DNA of 21,664 nt, taken from assembly GCA_910579085.1 (NCBI GenBank), contig CAJTRU010000011.1, forward strand, positions 43,073 to 64,736, in the 5' to 3' direction. The position numbers were made by a program, and so were the translations under genes. Numbering within the stretch: position 1 is the first letter of the stretch; each line of letters opens with the position of its first letter. This document shows positions 1-7,713 of the stretch, piece after piece. Origin of the DNA: an uncultured Lachnospiraceae bacterium. GTDB lineage: Bacteria > Bacillota > Clostridia > Lachnospirales > Lachnospiraceae. Below the pieces are notes generated by a model that made no database searches, had not been told where the DNA came from, and saw only the letters and a list, made by a program, of their open reading frames with translations.

Positions 1-40
1 AAAATATTAATATAAAAATACAGAAAGACAGGAAATTTTT

Positions 41-799
41 ATGTTAAAAATTTATTTACCAGCTAGCAGTTTTACATATATAATAGCCGTTATATGCATA
101 CTGGCTTTATTTTTATTTATATTTTTAACATGCAGGTGGCTTTTACTGCGTATGGACAGGCGTACCCTTGCCTGCCAGAATGATTTACTTGAAAAACACT
201 GTGAAGAAGTACAAAATATGTACAAGCAGACAAGAGGCTGGAAACATGATTACCATGACCAGATACAGACCATGAAAGCATATCTTGCTATGGGAAGGAT
301 TAATGAACTTTCACACTTCCTGGATGAACTAGACAAAGACCTGGTTTCACTTGACACAGTAATTAAGACAGGAAATATTATGATTGATGCTATTTTAAAT
401 AGTAAAATTTCTCTTGCAATATCAAGAAATATCCATGTAGATGCCAAAGCAGCCGTACCTAAAGAATTTAATATGGCATTTTCGGAAATTGATTTAAGCA
501 TTATTATTGGCAACCTGATGGACAACGCAATAGAAGCATGTGCAGGTATACATGACCCTGGAAAACGTTTTATACGTATTTATATTGATATACTTAAGGG
601 GCAGCTATATATTTATATAATGAACTCTTCTGAAGGCAGGAGGAAACGCATTGGCAGGATTTATAAATCAACAAAAAACGGCAGCGGGCATGGTTTTGGG
701 CTTATGCGCATTGACAAAGTAGTAAGCCGTTACAATGGTTATCTTGACAGGCAGGATGAAGAAGGGGTTTTTGTAACAGAAATAATGCTTCCATTATAA
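41..799 (+). CDS. GHKL-type sensor histidine kinase (AgrC/NatK-like, short form)
   Basis: Likely a membrane-anchored histidine kinase that phosphorylates a LytTR response regulator, possibly the one at 4988. One hydrophobic segment spans about residues 8-36. The phosphoacceptor region is GWKHDYHDQ with His69, matching the (R/K)HD pattern of AgrC-like kinases. The ATP-binding lobe shows an N-box NLMDNAIEA (158-166) and a G-box GSGHGFGL (214-221). At 252 residues it is much shorter than AgrC-type kinases (about 400 or more) and lacks the usual multi-pass sensor domain. An in-frame TAA at 8-10 precludes a longer start in this frame. The ATG has AGGAAA about 7 bases upstream. It is followed by a terminator at 825-856 and then the ABC genes. 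Family assignment is firm. The input signal is unknown, and it may need a partner or have lost its sensor. Confidence 0.85.
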   Translation: MLKIYLPASSFTYIIAVICILALFLFIFLTCRWLLLRMDRRTLACQNDLLEKHCEEVQNMYKQTRGWKHDYHDQIQTMKAYLAMGRINELSHFLDELDKDLVSLDTVIKTGNIMIDAILNSKISLAISRNIHVDAKAAVPKEFNMAFSEIDLSIIIGNLMDNAIEACAGIHDPGKRFIRIYIDILKGQLYIYIMNSSEGRRKRIGRIYKSTKNGSGHGFGLMRIDKVVSRYNGYLDRQDEEGVFVTEIMLPL

Positions 800-817
800 A
801 CCAGATAATATTTAATA

Positions 818-848
818 CCATTCGTGCACGATACCTGCCATTCGTGCA
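818..848 (+). promoter_or_regulatory. Candidate LytTR operator: CCATTCGTGCA direct repeat
   Basis: CCATTCGTGCA occurs at 818-828 and again, identical, at 838-848, giving a 20-base period (about two helical turns). Tandem ~9-bp boxes at about this spacing, just upstream of a weak -35, are the usual layout of AgrA/ComE/BlpR-type LytTR sites. Boxes of the form ACCATTC are known for BlpR-like regulators. A good -10 (TATAAT, 877-882) lies downstream and no good -35 is visible, as expected for an activated promoter. The regulator encoded at 4988 is the obvious candidate. Binding is inferred. Confidence 0.5.
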
Positions 849-856
849 TTTTTTTT
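825..856 (+). terminator. Intrinsic terminator after the kinase gene
   Basis: A 7-bp perfect stem, TGCACGA (825-831) with TCGTGCA (842-848), closes a 10-base loop and is followed directly by eight T residues (849-856). It lies 26 bases after the kinase stop. It shares sequence with the direct repeat listed at 818-848. Confidence 0.75.
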
Positions 857-876
857 AATTGCATGTAAATATGTTT

Positions 877-882
877 TATAAT
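877..882 (+). promoter_or_regulatory. -10 element for the ABC exporter operon
   Basis: Perfect TATAAT. The hexamer 17 bases upstream is TTTAAT, a poor -35, so activation from the repeats at 818-848 is plausible. The predicted leader to the ATG at 974 is about 85 bases. AAAGGACGGG precedes that ATG. Confidence 0.5.
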
Positions 883-973
883 ATAACGTATAACATGCCT
901 GCTGGAAACAGATAAATATTACAAGAAATACCAGGATGTGTTTGAAAATTTATAGAAAAGGACGGGTATTAAA

Positions 974-2872
974 ATGAAAGAAAATGCACAAATCCCAAAA
1001 CAGGAGTTTGTTCCAAAACATTATTCAATATTTAGTGACATTATATACTTTATAAAATATTTCAAAAAATATGAACCAGTTGTACTTTACTTCTCCCTGC
1101 TGGAAATAGTACTAAGTGCAATTGTACCTTTAACTGGTATTTACCTGCCCAAAATTGCTATAGACCTTATAACAAAAGAAGCCACTATACAGGAAGCTGT
1201 CACCATCCTTGTATCATTTACCCTTTTAATGGCGGCTGTATGTACATTAAAAACGGCTGCTGCGTCTGGAAAATATAATTATTATAATGCACAGCGTGAC
1301 CAGTTTGTTGGTTTTTTATTTCTCAAAACACTTAAAATCCCATATAAATACACTGAAACAGGGGATGTGAAAAAAGTGTACTGGAAAGCTTTTGATGCAC
1401 TGTACAGTGGTGACTGGTCAGCACTTTCAAGAATGGTTACAGGTACTATAGGAATATCCATAAATATTTTATGTTTCCTGCTTTATTCAACAGTTATAGG
1501 AACACTTGATTTGTGGCTGTTGCTTGTACTTGATGCCCTTGCACTTGCCAGTTATGCCTTGGATTTATGCCAGATACACTATGAGGAAAGCCTTAGGGAT
1601 GAATTTGCAGAAGCAAATAAAAAGTATTATTGTACTTTAAACTCAATGGAACATACAAAAGGTGCTAAAGATATCAGGATTTTTGGCATGAAACACTGGC
1701 TTGTGCAAATAAGGGATATGGTTATTGAACAGCAACGCGGGATAAACCAGAAAATCTTCCGTAAAAGGTCATTTTATGAAAAAGCCGGGTTTCTGCTTTC
1801 GATGGTAAGAGACCTTGGGGCTTATACATTCCTTTTGCACCAGGCACTAGAAGGGACAATAGATGCAGGCGGTTTTGTATTATATTTTGGTGCAATTACA
1901 GGATTTTCAGGATTTATAACAGGAATTATGAATTCCCTGGCAGAACTGCGTTCTGCTGCCAATTCAACTGATTACCTGCGTGCTTATATGGAGCTTCCAG
2001 AAGAAGACACCAGTTCTGGCAGCAGGCATACCAGTGAACTCAGTATGCCAGTATGCATTGAATTTAAAGATGTAAGTTTTGCTTACCAGGATGCATCAGA
2101 AGATATGGAAGACAACAATAACAGTGATAATTCCCCCAAAATAAAAAAGAATAAAAAAAATGTATTTGACCATTTGAATATAAAAATAAATGCAGGTGAA
2201 AAAATTGCCCTTGTAGGCGTAAATGGCGCAGGTAAAACAACATTTGTAAAACTTTTATGTGGCATGTATGACCCTGGCAGTGGGCAAATCCTTATTAATG
2301 GCATAGACAGGAACGAATTTCCAAAGGAAGAACTTTATGGCCTCTTCTCTGCTGTTTTCCAGGAACAACTGGTATTTCCTTTTACATTAGGTGAAAATAT
2401 AGCTATGGACAGGGCAGAAAATATTAATGCCACAAGGGCATGGGACGCAATTGCCAGGGCTGGCTTAAAAGAACTTTTTGAAGAGAAAAATATAGATTTA
2501 AAAACATATATGACAAAGGAGATTATGAAAAACGGAACAGACCTGTCAGGAGGGCAGCAGCAAAGGCTTTTACTTGCAAGGGCACTTTATAAGGATGCAC
2601 CAGTCCTTGTATTAGATGAGCCTACGGCAGCATTAGACCCTGTTGCAGAAAGTGAAGTTTATAACAGCTACAACAAATACAGCCAGGGAAAAACAGCACT
2701 ATTTATCTCACACAGGCTTGCAAGCACAAGGTTTTCTGACAGGATTATAATGCTTGAAGATGGGAAAATAATAGAAGAAGGCAGCCATAATGATTTAATG
2801 CAGCTCAACGGAAAATATGCAGAAATGTTCCATATACAAAGCAATTATTATGAAGAGGGGGAGACAGAATGA
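974..2872 (+). CDS. ABC exporter half-transporter (permease-ATPase), subunit 1
   Basis: A membrane export protein with an N-terminal ABC-exporter transmembrane domain (about residues 20-340) and a C-terminal nucleotide-binding domain. Walker A is GVNGAGKTT (415-423, Lys421), the signature is LSGGQQQR (524-531), Walker B ends in Asp548 with catalytic Glu549, and the H-loop is His580, so the ATPase looks competent. Its 632 residues are typical of a half-transporter. It overlaps the next ATPase gene by four bases (ATGA), so the two probably form a heterodimer. A low-complexity stretch of roughly 20 residues, acidic/Asn-rich then Lys-rich, is inserted after the A-loop (SFAYQD) and before the first core strand. 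No C39 peptidase domain is present. The neighbouring kinase and LytTR regulator suggest export of, or defence against, a peptide. The substrate is unknown. Confidence 0.88.
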   Translation: MKENAQIPKQEFVPKHYSIFSDIIYFIKYFKKYEPVVLYFSLLEIVLSAIVPLTGIYLPKIAIDLITKEATIQEAVTILVSFTLLMAAVCTLKTAAASGKYNYYNAQRDQFVGFLFLKTLKIPYKYTETGDVKKVYWKAFDALYSGDWSALSRMVTGTIGISINILCFLLYSTVIGTLDLWLLLVLDALALASYALDLCQIHYEESLRDEFAEANKKYYCTLNSMEHTKGAKDIRIFGMKHWLVQIRDMVIEQQRGINQKIFRKRSFYEKAGFLLSMVRDLGAYTFLLHQALEGTIDAGGFVLYFGAITGFSGFITGIMNSLAELRSAANSTDYLRAYMELPEEDTSSGSRHTSELSMPVCIEFKDVSFAYQDASEDMEDNNNSDNSPKIKKNKKNVFDHLNIKINAGEKIALVGVNGAGKTTFVKLLCGMYDPGSGQILINGIDRNEFPKEELYGLFSAVFQEQLVFPFTLGENIAMDRAENINATRAWDAIARAGLKELFEEKNIDLKTYMTKEIMKNGTDLSGGQQQRLLLARALYKDAPVLVLDEPTAALDPVAESEVYNSYNKYSQGKTALFISHRLASTRFSDRIIMLEDGKIIEEGSHNDLMQLNGKYAEMFHIQSNYYEEGETE

Positions 2873-4731
2873 ATACAGATTTAACAGCTAAAATCCCGTT
2901 CAGGGAACATATTAAAAACATAAGAAAAATACTAAAGATTATAACTGGTATAGATAAATGGTACTTTTTATTTACAAGCATTGTACATATAATAAATGTA
3001 ATTGTACCATATATACAGCTTGTTTTATCTGCTTATATACTTGATGCAATTATTGCACAAGAAAACTTTAAAGAAGTAATGTTAGTTATAACAGGCACAC
3101 TTTTTATAATACTCTGCCTGAACTTTACAGCAAGTTCAATATGGAACAGAATGGAAGTACGGAGGGAAAGGGCATATCTGCTTTATTCATGTATGACACA
3201 GACAAGAATGCTGGATATGGATTTTTCAAGAATTGACAGCCCTGAAATAAAAGAGCTGCGTAACAGGATTATGACTGATAATAACTGGGGTGCAGGAATT
3301 AACTCATTATTCTGGCAGGGAAATTCTATAATTTTTGGACTATTTAATATTATTGGTGCAGCAGTTGTTGCTTTTCCTGTTATAAGCTTTTTATTTACTT
3401 CTGGACGCAATTATGTAATTATTATATTCCTTATATTAGCCATAATACTTATAGTATCTATGAAATCAGGCATATATTTTAAAAAGAAGACATTCCAGTT
3501 TATGTTCAGTAAAATTGATGAAAGTGAAAAAGAAGACTCACTTGTACTTTCATGGCATTTTGCTTCTGGCAACGGGTTTAATTATAAAAATGGCAAAGAT
3601 ATAAGGATTTATGGAAGTTATGGACTTATGGAACGCTGGAGTATTGCTGCATTCAAAAGCCAAAAAAACCGTAAACTCCTGAAAAATTCTGCTATTGGCT
3701 GGGCTGGAAAAGATGGTTCATCTGAGTTTGCAATTAGTGCCATAAGAGGATGCGCCTACTTATCAGTATCACTTGCTGCAATTGCAGGAAAAGCAGGTGC
3801 AGGGGATATTATCAGGCTTGCAGGCTGTCTGGATAAACTGTTTACATCAGCTTACAATCTGGTAAATAATATAGCCGAGTTTGCCCTGACCGCAAGAAAA
3901 CAGGCAAGCACTATTGAATTCCTGGAACTTGACGATGAAATGTATAAGGGAAAACTTCCTGTTGAAAAACGCAGTGACAATGAATACCAGATTGAATTTA
4001 AAAATGTTACATTTTGTTACCCAGGCAGCAACGAGCCTGCATTAAAAGATTTTTCAATGAAATTAAAAATTGGCGAAAAACTTGCAGTTGTAGGTATGAA
4101 TGGTTCCGGCAAAACAACAATGATAAAGCTTTTATGCAGGCTTTATGACCCTGATAAGGGGGAAATACTCTTAAACGGTGTGGATATACGTAAATTTAAA
4201 ACAGATGAATACAGAAAGCTTTTTTCTGTTGTATTCCAGGATTATACGCTATTTCCATTCCAGCTTGCACAAAATGTCGCAACAGATACAGAATACAATT
4301 CAGAACTGGTTAAAAAATGTCTTGTGGATGCTGGCTTTGGAGAACGTATAAATAATGGCGGAATGGGAATGGAAACCTGTCTTTATAAAGATTATGATGA
4401 TAATGGCATTGAAATATCTGGTGGTGAAGCACAAAAAATTGCTATAGCAAGGGCAATGTATAAAAACTCACCCTTTGTGCTTCTTGATGAACCAACAGCA
4501 GCACTTGACCCACTGGCTGAATATGAGATTTATACAAATTTTGATAAAATCATTGGCACAAAAACAGCAATCTATATTTCACACAGGCTTTCATCCTGCC
4601 AGTTTTGCGAAAAAATTGCCGTATTCCACAAGGGAAGCCTGGTACAATATGGAAACCACAAAGAATTGCTGGAAGATAAAAATGGGAAATATTATGAAAT
4701 GTGGAATGCGCAGGCACAATATTACCAGTAA
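2869..4731 (+). CDS. ABC exporter half-transporter (permease-ATPase), subunit 2
   Basis: This is the partner of the preceding gene, 620 residues, with several hydrophobic helices in the N-terminal ~340 residues. The ATPase domain has Walker A GMNGSGKTT (409-417, Lys415), signature ISGGEAQK (516-523), Walker B Asp540 followed by Glu541, and H-loop His572. The signature SGGEAQ departs from the canonical LSGGQ, whereas subunit 1 keeps SGGQQ, so the two ATP sites may not be equivalent. The start ATG overlaps the previous stop (ATGA), and GAGGGGGAGA precedes it, so translation is coupled. The ~255 bases after the stop hold a nested inverted-repeat element and then the response-regulator gene. The substrate cannot be read from sequence. 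Confidence 0.88.
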   Translation: MNTDLTAKIPFREHIKNIRKILKIITGIDKWYFLFTSIVHIINVIVPYIQLVLSAYILDAIIAQENFKEVMLVITGTLFIILCLNFTASSIWNRMEVRRERAYLLYSCMTQTRMLDMDFSRIDSPEIKELRNRIMTDNNWGAGINSLFWQGNSIIFGLFNIIGAAVVAFPVISFLFTSGRNYVIIIFLILAIILIVSMKSGIYFKKKTFQFMFSKIDESEKEDSLVLSWHFASGNGFNYKNGKDIRIYGSYGLMERWSIAAFKSQKNRKLLKNSAIGWAGKDGSSEFAISAIRGCAYLSVSLAAIAGKAGAGDIIRLAGCLDKLFTSAYNLVNNIAEFALTARKQASTIEFLELDDEMYKGKLPVEKRSDNEYQIEFKNVTFCYPGSNEPALKDFSMKLKIGEKLAVVGMNGSGKTTMIKLLCRLYDPDKGEILLNGVDIRKFKTDEYRKLFSVVFQDYTLFPFQLAQNVATDTEYNSELVKKCLVDAGFGERINNGGMGMETCLYKDYDDNGIEISGGEAQKIAIARAMYKNSPFVLLDEPTAALDPLAEYEIYTNFDKIIGTKTAIYISHRLSSCQFCEKIAVFHKGSLVQYGNHKELLEDKNGKYYEMWNAQAQYYQ

Positions 4732-4736
4732 TTTTT

Positions 4737-4933
4737 TCCACCTGTGCGGTTGCAATATGACAGTTTCTTGTATGCAATCAATTGCAGTGCAAGAAACTGC
4801 CAGATTAGCAATTCACTTTTTAAATGAGCAAAATAATGGCTGCTACCGCAGCCACAGAAATGCGGCAACACGAATTTTGAGAATGCATAAGTTAGCTGGA
4901 TGCTCTTCAGCGCATCCAGCCGCACAAGTGGAA
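4737..4933. repeat. Structured ~200-bp element with terminal inverted repeats and three internal hairpins
   Basis: The ends, 4737-4751 (TTCCACCTGTGCGGT) and 4919-4933 (GCCGCACAAGTGGAA), pair at 13 of 15 positions. Inside are three strong hairpins. CAGTTTCTTG/CAAGAAACTG spans 4761-4799, with a nested TGCAA/TTGCA around a 4-base loop. TGGCTGC/GCAGCCA is at 4837-4854 with a TACC loop. GCTGGATGC/GCATCCAGC is at 4895-4920. On the + strand the outer stem is followed by CTTTTT. It fits either a palindromic miniature mobile element or a multibranched noncoding RNA or 3' structure of the ABC transcript. No known RNA family was recognised. Confidence 0.7.
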
Positions 4934-4987
4934 CTTTTTATTTGTAATTTCCTAATAAATTTTTAAATAAGCATACGGAGAATATTT

Positions 4988-5758
4988 ATGAAAGTGGCAA
5001 TTATTGAAGATGATGAAGTCCATGCAGATTTACTTGAAAAATACCTGCTTGAATGGAGCAGAGTTAAAAATATAGCCCTGATGATAAGCAGATATCTGGA
5101 TGCAGAAAGTTTTTTATTTGAATTTGAACCAGGGCTTGCTTTTGATGTACTTTTTATTGATATCCAGATGCAGGAAATAAATGGCATGGAAATGGCTAAA
5201 ACAGTAAGAAAAAAAGACAGTATAGTAAATATAATTTTTACCACAGGAATTACTGGATATATGGAAGAGGGTTATGAAGTTGAAGCAATGCACTACCTAA
5301 TCAAACCAGTTAGCAAAGACAAAATATATAAATGTATGGACAAAATCCTTAATAGGAAAAAAGAAACAGATTATATAATTGTACATTCCAAAGATGAAAT
5401 CCATAAAATCATAATAAACCAGATTAATTATATTGAAGCCAGGGGGCATGGATGCGTAATTGAAATATTTTCAAAAGAAAATGGTATAAGAAATACCAGG
5501 TTCTGCACAAAACTCCATACAAAACCTACAGAATTTATTGAAGTATCAGAAAGTATTTCAGAACTGGAAACTATAGTAAAAACAAAGAATTTTACCAGAT
5601 GCCACCGTTCATATCTGTGTGCAGTCCCTAATATACACCATATCAGCAAAACAGAAATAACATTTGATACGGGCAGCCATATCCCTGTAAGCAGACGGCT
5701 TTACAAAGATGTAAACCAGGCTTTTATAAATTATTTTTCTAAAATAAATAAAGAATAA
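4988..5758 (+). CDS. LytTR-family response regulator
   Basis: A cytoplasmic DNA-binding response regulator of 256 residues. The receiver domain (about 1-120) has an acidic pocket at EDD (7-9), phosphoacceptor Asp58 in FIDIQM, and the conserved Lys106 in LIKPV. The C-terminal ~120 residues match a LytTR domain, with a central CHRSYLC segment and a terminal basic stretch. GGAG lies 7 bases before the ATG. It should receive phosphate from a GHKL kinase such as the one at 41-799 and bind paired direct repeats. The CCATTCGTG pair at 818-848 in front of the exporter genes is the best site in the window. No clear promoter or terminator was seen for this gene. Confidence 0.9.
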   Translation: MKVAIIEDDEVHADLLEKYLLEWSRVKNIALMISRYLDAESFLFEFEPGLAFDVLFIDIQMQEINGMEMAKTVRKKDSIVNIIFTTGITGYMEEGYEVEAMHYLIKPVSKDKIYKCMDKILNRKKETDYIIVHSKDEIHKIIINQINYIEARGHGCVIEIFSKENGIRNTRFCTKLHTKPTEFIEVSESISELETIVKTKNFTRCHRSYLCAVPNIHHISKTEITFDTGSHIPVSRRLYKDVNQAFINYFSKINKE

Positions 5759-5795
5759 TTTGTATTATTTATAATTCCTTTACAATAAACTGTAT

Positions 5796-5891
5796 GCAGG
5801 ATAACTGGAGATTATGTTATGCGGCATTTATCCAGACGTATGGAAGCATGTGGCAGAATAATCCCATCACATATATTTGTAGTTATCCTGC
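5796..5891. repeat. ATAACTG-type inverted-repeat element (copy A)
   Basis: GCAGGATAACT (5796-5806) is the exact reverse complement of AGTTATCCTGC (5881-5891). GATTAT just inside the left arm can pair with ATAATC near the right arm, giving one ~96-base imperfect hairpin. It lies between the convergent regulator and Rpn genes, so it might act as a weak bidirectional terminator, though no T-run follows. Its left end resembles the repeats at 15006-15020 and 15305-15321, which suggests a dispersed family. Confidence 0.6.
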
Positions 5892-5942
5892 TGCCAAATA
5901 TTTTACTCGTTTATAATAGCAGGTTTTATGTACTATACAAAA

Positions 5943-6941
5943 TTACCTGTTTATAATATCACATATTTTATCAATATCATAACCTGGCGCGGTCTCCATT
6001 GCTGCATAAAATATTTCTTTAATCTTTTCTTTATCCTCTTCAAGTTCTTCTGCAATCATCTCAATATCTTTTCCTTTTTTGATTTTCTTAACTACCATAA
6101 AAACCAGGGCTCTCTCCATTCCATGTTCCATACCAAGCTCCATGCCCTGCTCTATTCCTGCCCTTAATATTGTTTTTGCTTCATATTCTAAGACCTTTCC
6201 TCCCATAATACCACCAAGCCCTTCTTTTATTTTTTGATATTTTGCTGCTATGTTTTCTATTACAATTTTTGTCATGTCTGACAGAATACACTTTGTATAT
6301 TCCGTTATTTTCCCATTTAAACACATACTATCAAGTGTCTTTATAATTTTTATAAATTCCTTTTCTGCTTTTTTAAAATTTACACTGCCATTTTCCATTG
6401 CAGGAAATTCTTTTTCATAACAGAATATGTAAAATGGTAATAAAAACAACAAATTCTTTTCAAATATTTCATCCAGGCTGTAATCAATTTTAATTACTGG
6501 TACTTTATATGCAACCTCTCCACCTGGTGTTTTTATTATTATTTCCATTTCATATGGCGTCATGCTGTTATGCCTTAAGTACAGTATTGCTGAATATGGG
6601 TATTCAAGCACCAGTTTCCCACTACTGGCATATGCATCTTCAAGTGCCATCTGTGAGGCATATTCAAATATTCTTATTATTATTTCACAATCTGGTGTGC
6701 TCTGGCACTCAAAGTGGTATATCCTCCCATCTTCTGGCAGGCTTATATTACTGTCTGTTATCTTCCTCTTTAATTTTCTGTCTGTTAGTTTTATAAAGTG
6801 TTCATTTTGCAGAAGTGTTATTTTTTCATCTCCTGTATAATGCTGCCCAAATACTTCGTTGATAAGTGGTATTAACAAGAATGGGCAGTCCGTCATTATT
6901 GTCCTGAATACATCATCATATGGTGTCCCTGCTTCTGTCAT
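5943..6941 (-). CDS. Rpn-family recombination-promoting nuclease / putative transposase
   Basis: A 332-residue protein of the Rpn (PDDEXK_2) family, cytoplasmic PD-(D/E)XK nucleases implicated in RecA-independent recombination and often present in many genomic copies. The N-terminal block PYDDVFRTIMTDCP leads to an active-site region with Asp63 in ITDSNI and the HFECQ motif (76-80, Glu78). The C-terminal third carries a short repeat, EQGMELGMEHGMER, followed by a charged helix typical of the family's C-terminus. GAAAGGAC precedes the ATG by 8 bases. A good promoter lies at 7030-7058. It is monocistronic, convergent with the regulator gene and downstream of the ybaK terminator. No transposon ends of its own were identified. 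Confidence 0.88.
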   Translation of the reverse strand: MTEAGTPYDDVFRTIMTDCPFLLIPLINEVFGQHYTGDEKITLLQNEHFIKLTDRKLKRKITDSNISLPEDGRIYHFECQSTPDCEIIIRIFEYASQMALEDAYASSGKLVLEYPYSAILYLRHNSMTPYEMEIIIKTPGGEVAYKVPVIKIDYSLDEIFEKNLLFLLPFYIFCYEKEFPAMENGSVNFKKAEKEFIKIIKTLDSMCLNGKITEYTKCILSDMTKIVIENIAAKYQKIKEGLGGIMGGKVLEYEAKTILRAGIEQGMELGMEHGMERALVFMVVKKIKKGKDIEMIAEELEEDKEKIKEIFYAAMETAPGYDIDKICDIINR

Positions 6942-7029
6942 TATATTTTGTCCTTTCTATTATAACAATTTTAATAACAAAAAACAATAATTTAATCCAA
7001 TTATTCAACACATACGATACATTAAATTT

Positions 7030-7058
7030 ATTATATATTCAATTGCCATTTATGCCAA
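7030..7058 (-). promoter_or_regulatory. Sigma-A promoter for the Rpn gene
   Basis: On the - strand, TTGGCA (7058-7053) and TATAAT (7035-7030) are separated by 17 bases, a near-consensus promoter about 90 bases before the start codon. A second TATAAT at 6964-6959 lies too close to the ribosome site to be the main one. Confidence 0.65.
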
Positions 7059-7082
7059 AATAACTTTTATTTTTTATACAAA

Positions 7083-7122
7083 AATCCCATAAGTTATTTT
7101 TTTATAATAAACTTATGGGATT
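7083..7122 (-). terminator. Intrinsic terminator after ybaK
   Basis: A 13-bp perfect stem joins 7083-7095 and 7110-7122 (AATCCCATAAGTT/AACTTATGGGATT). On the - strand it runs into TTTTTGTATAAAAAAT. It separates the heat-shock/ybaK transcript from the Rpn gene. Confidence 0.8.
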
Positions 7123-7147
7123 ATATTAATTTAATAATTTATTTTCT

Positions 7148-7227
7148 AAAGCATTTACTACTCTTCTTTATCTGCCAAAGCATTTATTATTCTTCTTTAT
7201 TTGCCAGAGGGTTTATTATTCCCCTGG
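7148..7227. repeat. 29-bp tandem repeat at the 3' end of ybaK
   Basis: Two adjacent 29-base units (7148-7176 and 7177-7205) differ at 3 positions. A third, more diverged partial unit (7206-7227) covers the ybaK stop. This looks like local slippage or duplication of the gene's end. No function is evident. Confidence 0.7.
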
Positions 7228-7695
7228 TTCTGGTAATTTACATACATCTGTCCAACAGGTAAAACCAGAATATTCTTCTAACTCTTCCAGTGAAAGTTCT
7301 ATTGCACTGTTTGCGCTTCCACATGCTGGAAATACTGTTTTAAAACGTTTAAGCGATATGTCAAGGTATACTTCCACACCTGGGTTTACTGCAAAAGGGC
7401 AGACCCCGCCAACTGCATGGCCTGTTAATTGTTCTGCTTCATCTGCTGCCAGCATTTTTGCCTTAGTCCCAAACTGTGCTTTATATTTAGCATTATTAAT
7501 TTTGGCGTCGCCTGCTGTTACCACCAGTACCACTTTTTCCTTTACATGAAATGATAATGTTTTGGCTATACGGCTTTCATCACAGTTTAAGGCTTTTGCA
7601 GCAAGTGCAACTGTTGCACTGGAAATTTCAAATTCCTGTATCCTGCCTTCTATTCCTTTTTCCTGGAAATATTCTCTTACTCTTTCAATTGACAC
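7216..7695 (-). CDS. YbaK/EbsC-family aminoacyl-tRNA deacylase
   Basis: A 159-residue protein of the YbaK/ProX/EbsC fold, which hydrolyses mischarged aminoacyl-tRNA (typically Cys-tRNAPro or Ala-tRNAPro). Visible family features are SSATVALAA followed by RIAKTLSF, the GDAKINNAK segment, and GHAVGGVCPFAV near the substrate pocket. I place the start at GTG 7695 because GGAGGGG sits 3-8 bases upstream and the resulting length is normal. The frame stays open a further 54 codons upstream, but that part is Lys/Arg-rich, overlaps the dnaJ end and lacks homology. It follows dnaJ by 67 bases that contain a terminator-like hairpin, so it may be a weakly co-transcribed tail of the heat-shock operon. Exact tRNA specificity is unknown. 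Confidence 0.87.
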   Translation of the reverse strand: MSIERVREYFQEKGIEGRIQEFEISSATVALAAKALNCDESRIAKTLSFHVKEKVVLVVTAGDAKINNAKYKAQFGTKAKMLAADEAEQLTGHAVGGVCPFAVNPGVEVYLDISLKRFKTVFPACGSANSAIELSLEELEEYSGFTCWTDVCKLPEPGE

Positions 7696-7713
7696 TTTGC
7701 CCCTCCATCCTGC

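Noticed and set aside
936..977. 13-codon ORF overlapping the start of ABC subunit 1
   Set aside because: No ribosome site at proper distance from its ATG and nothing peptide-signal-like, so it was not called as a precursor.
4475..4966. 163-codon + strand frame crossing the end of ABC subunit 2
   Set aside because: It lies mostly within the ABC gene in another frame and then runs through the hairpin element. No homology-like blocks were seen.
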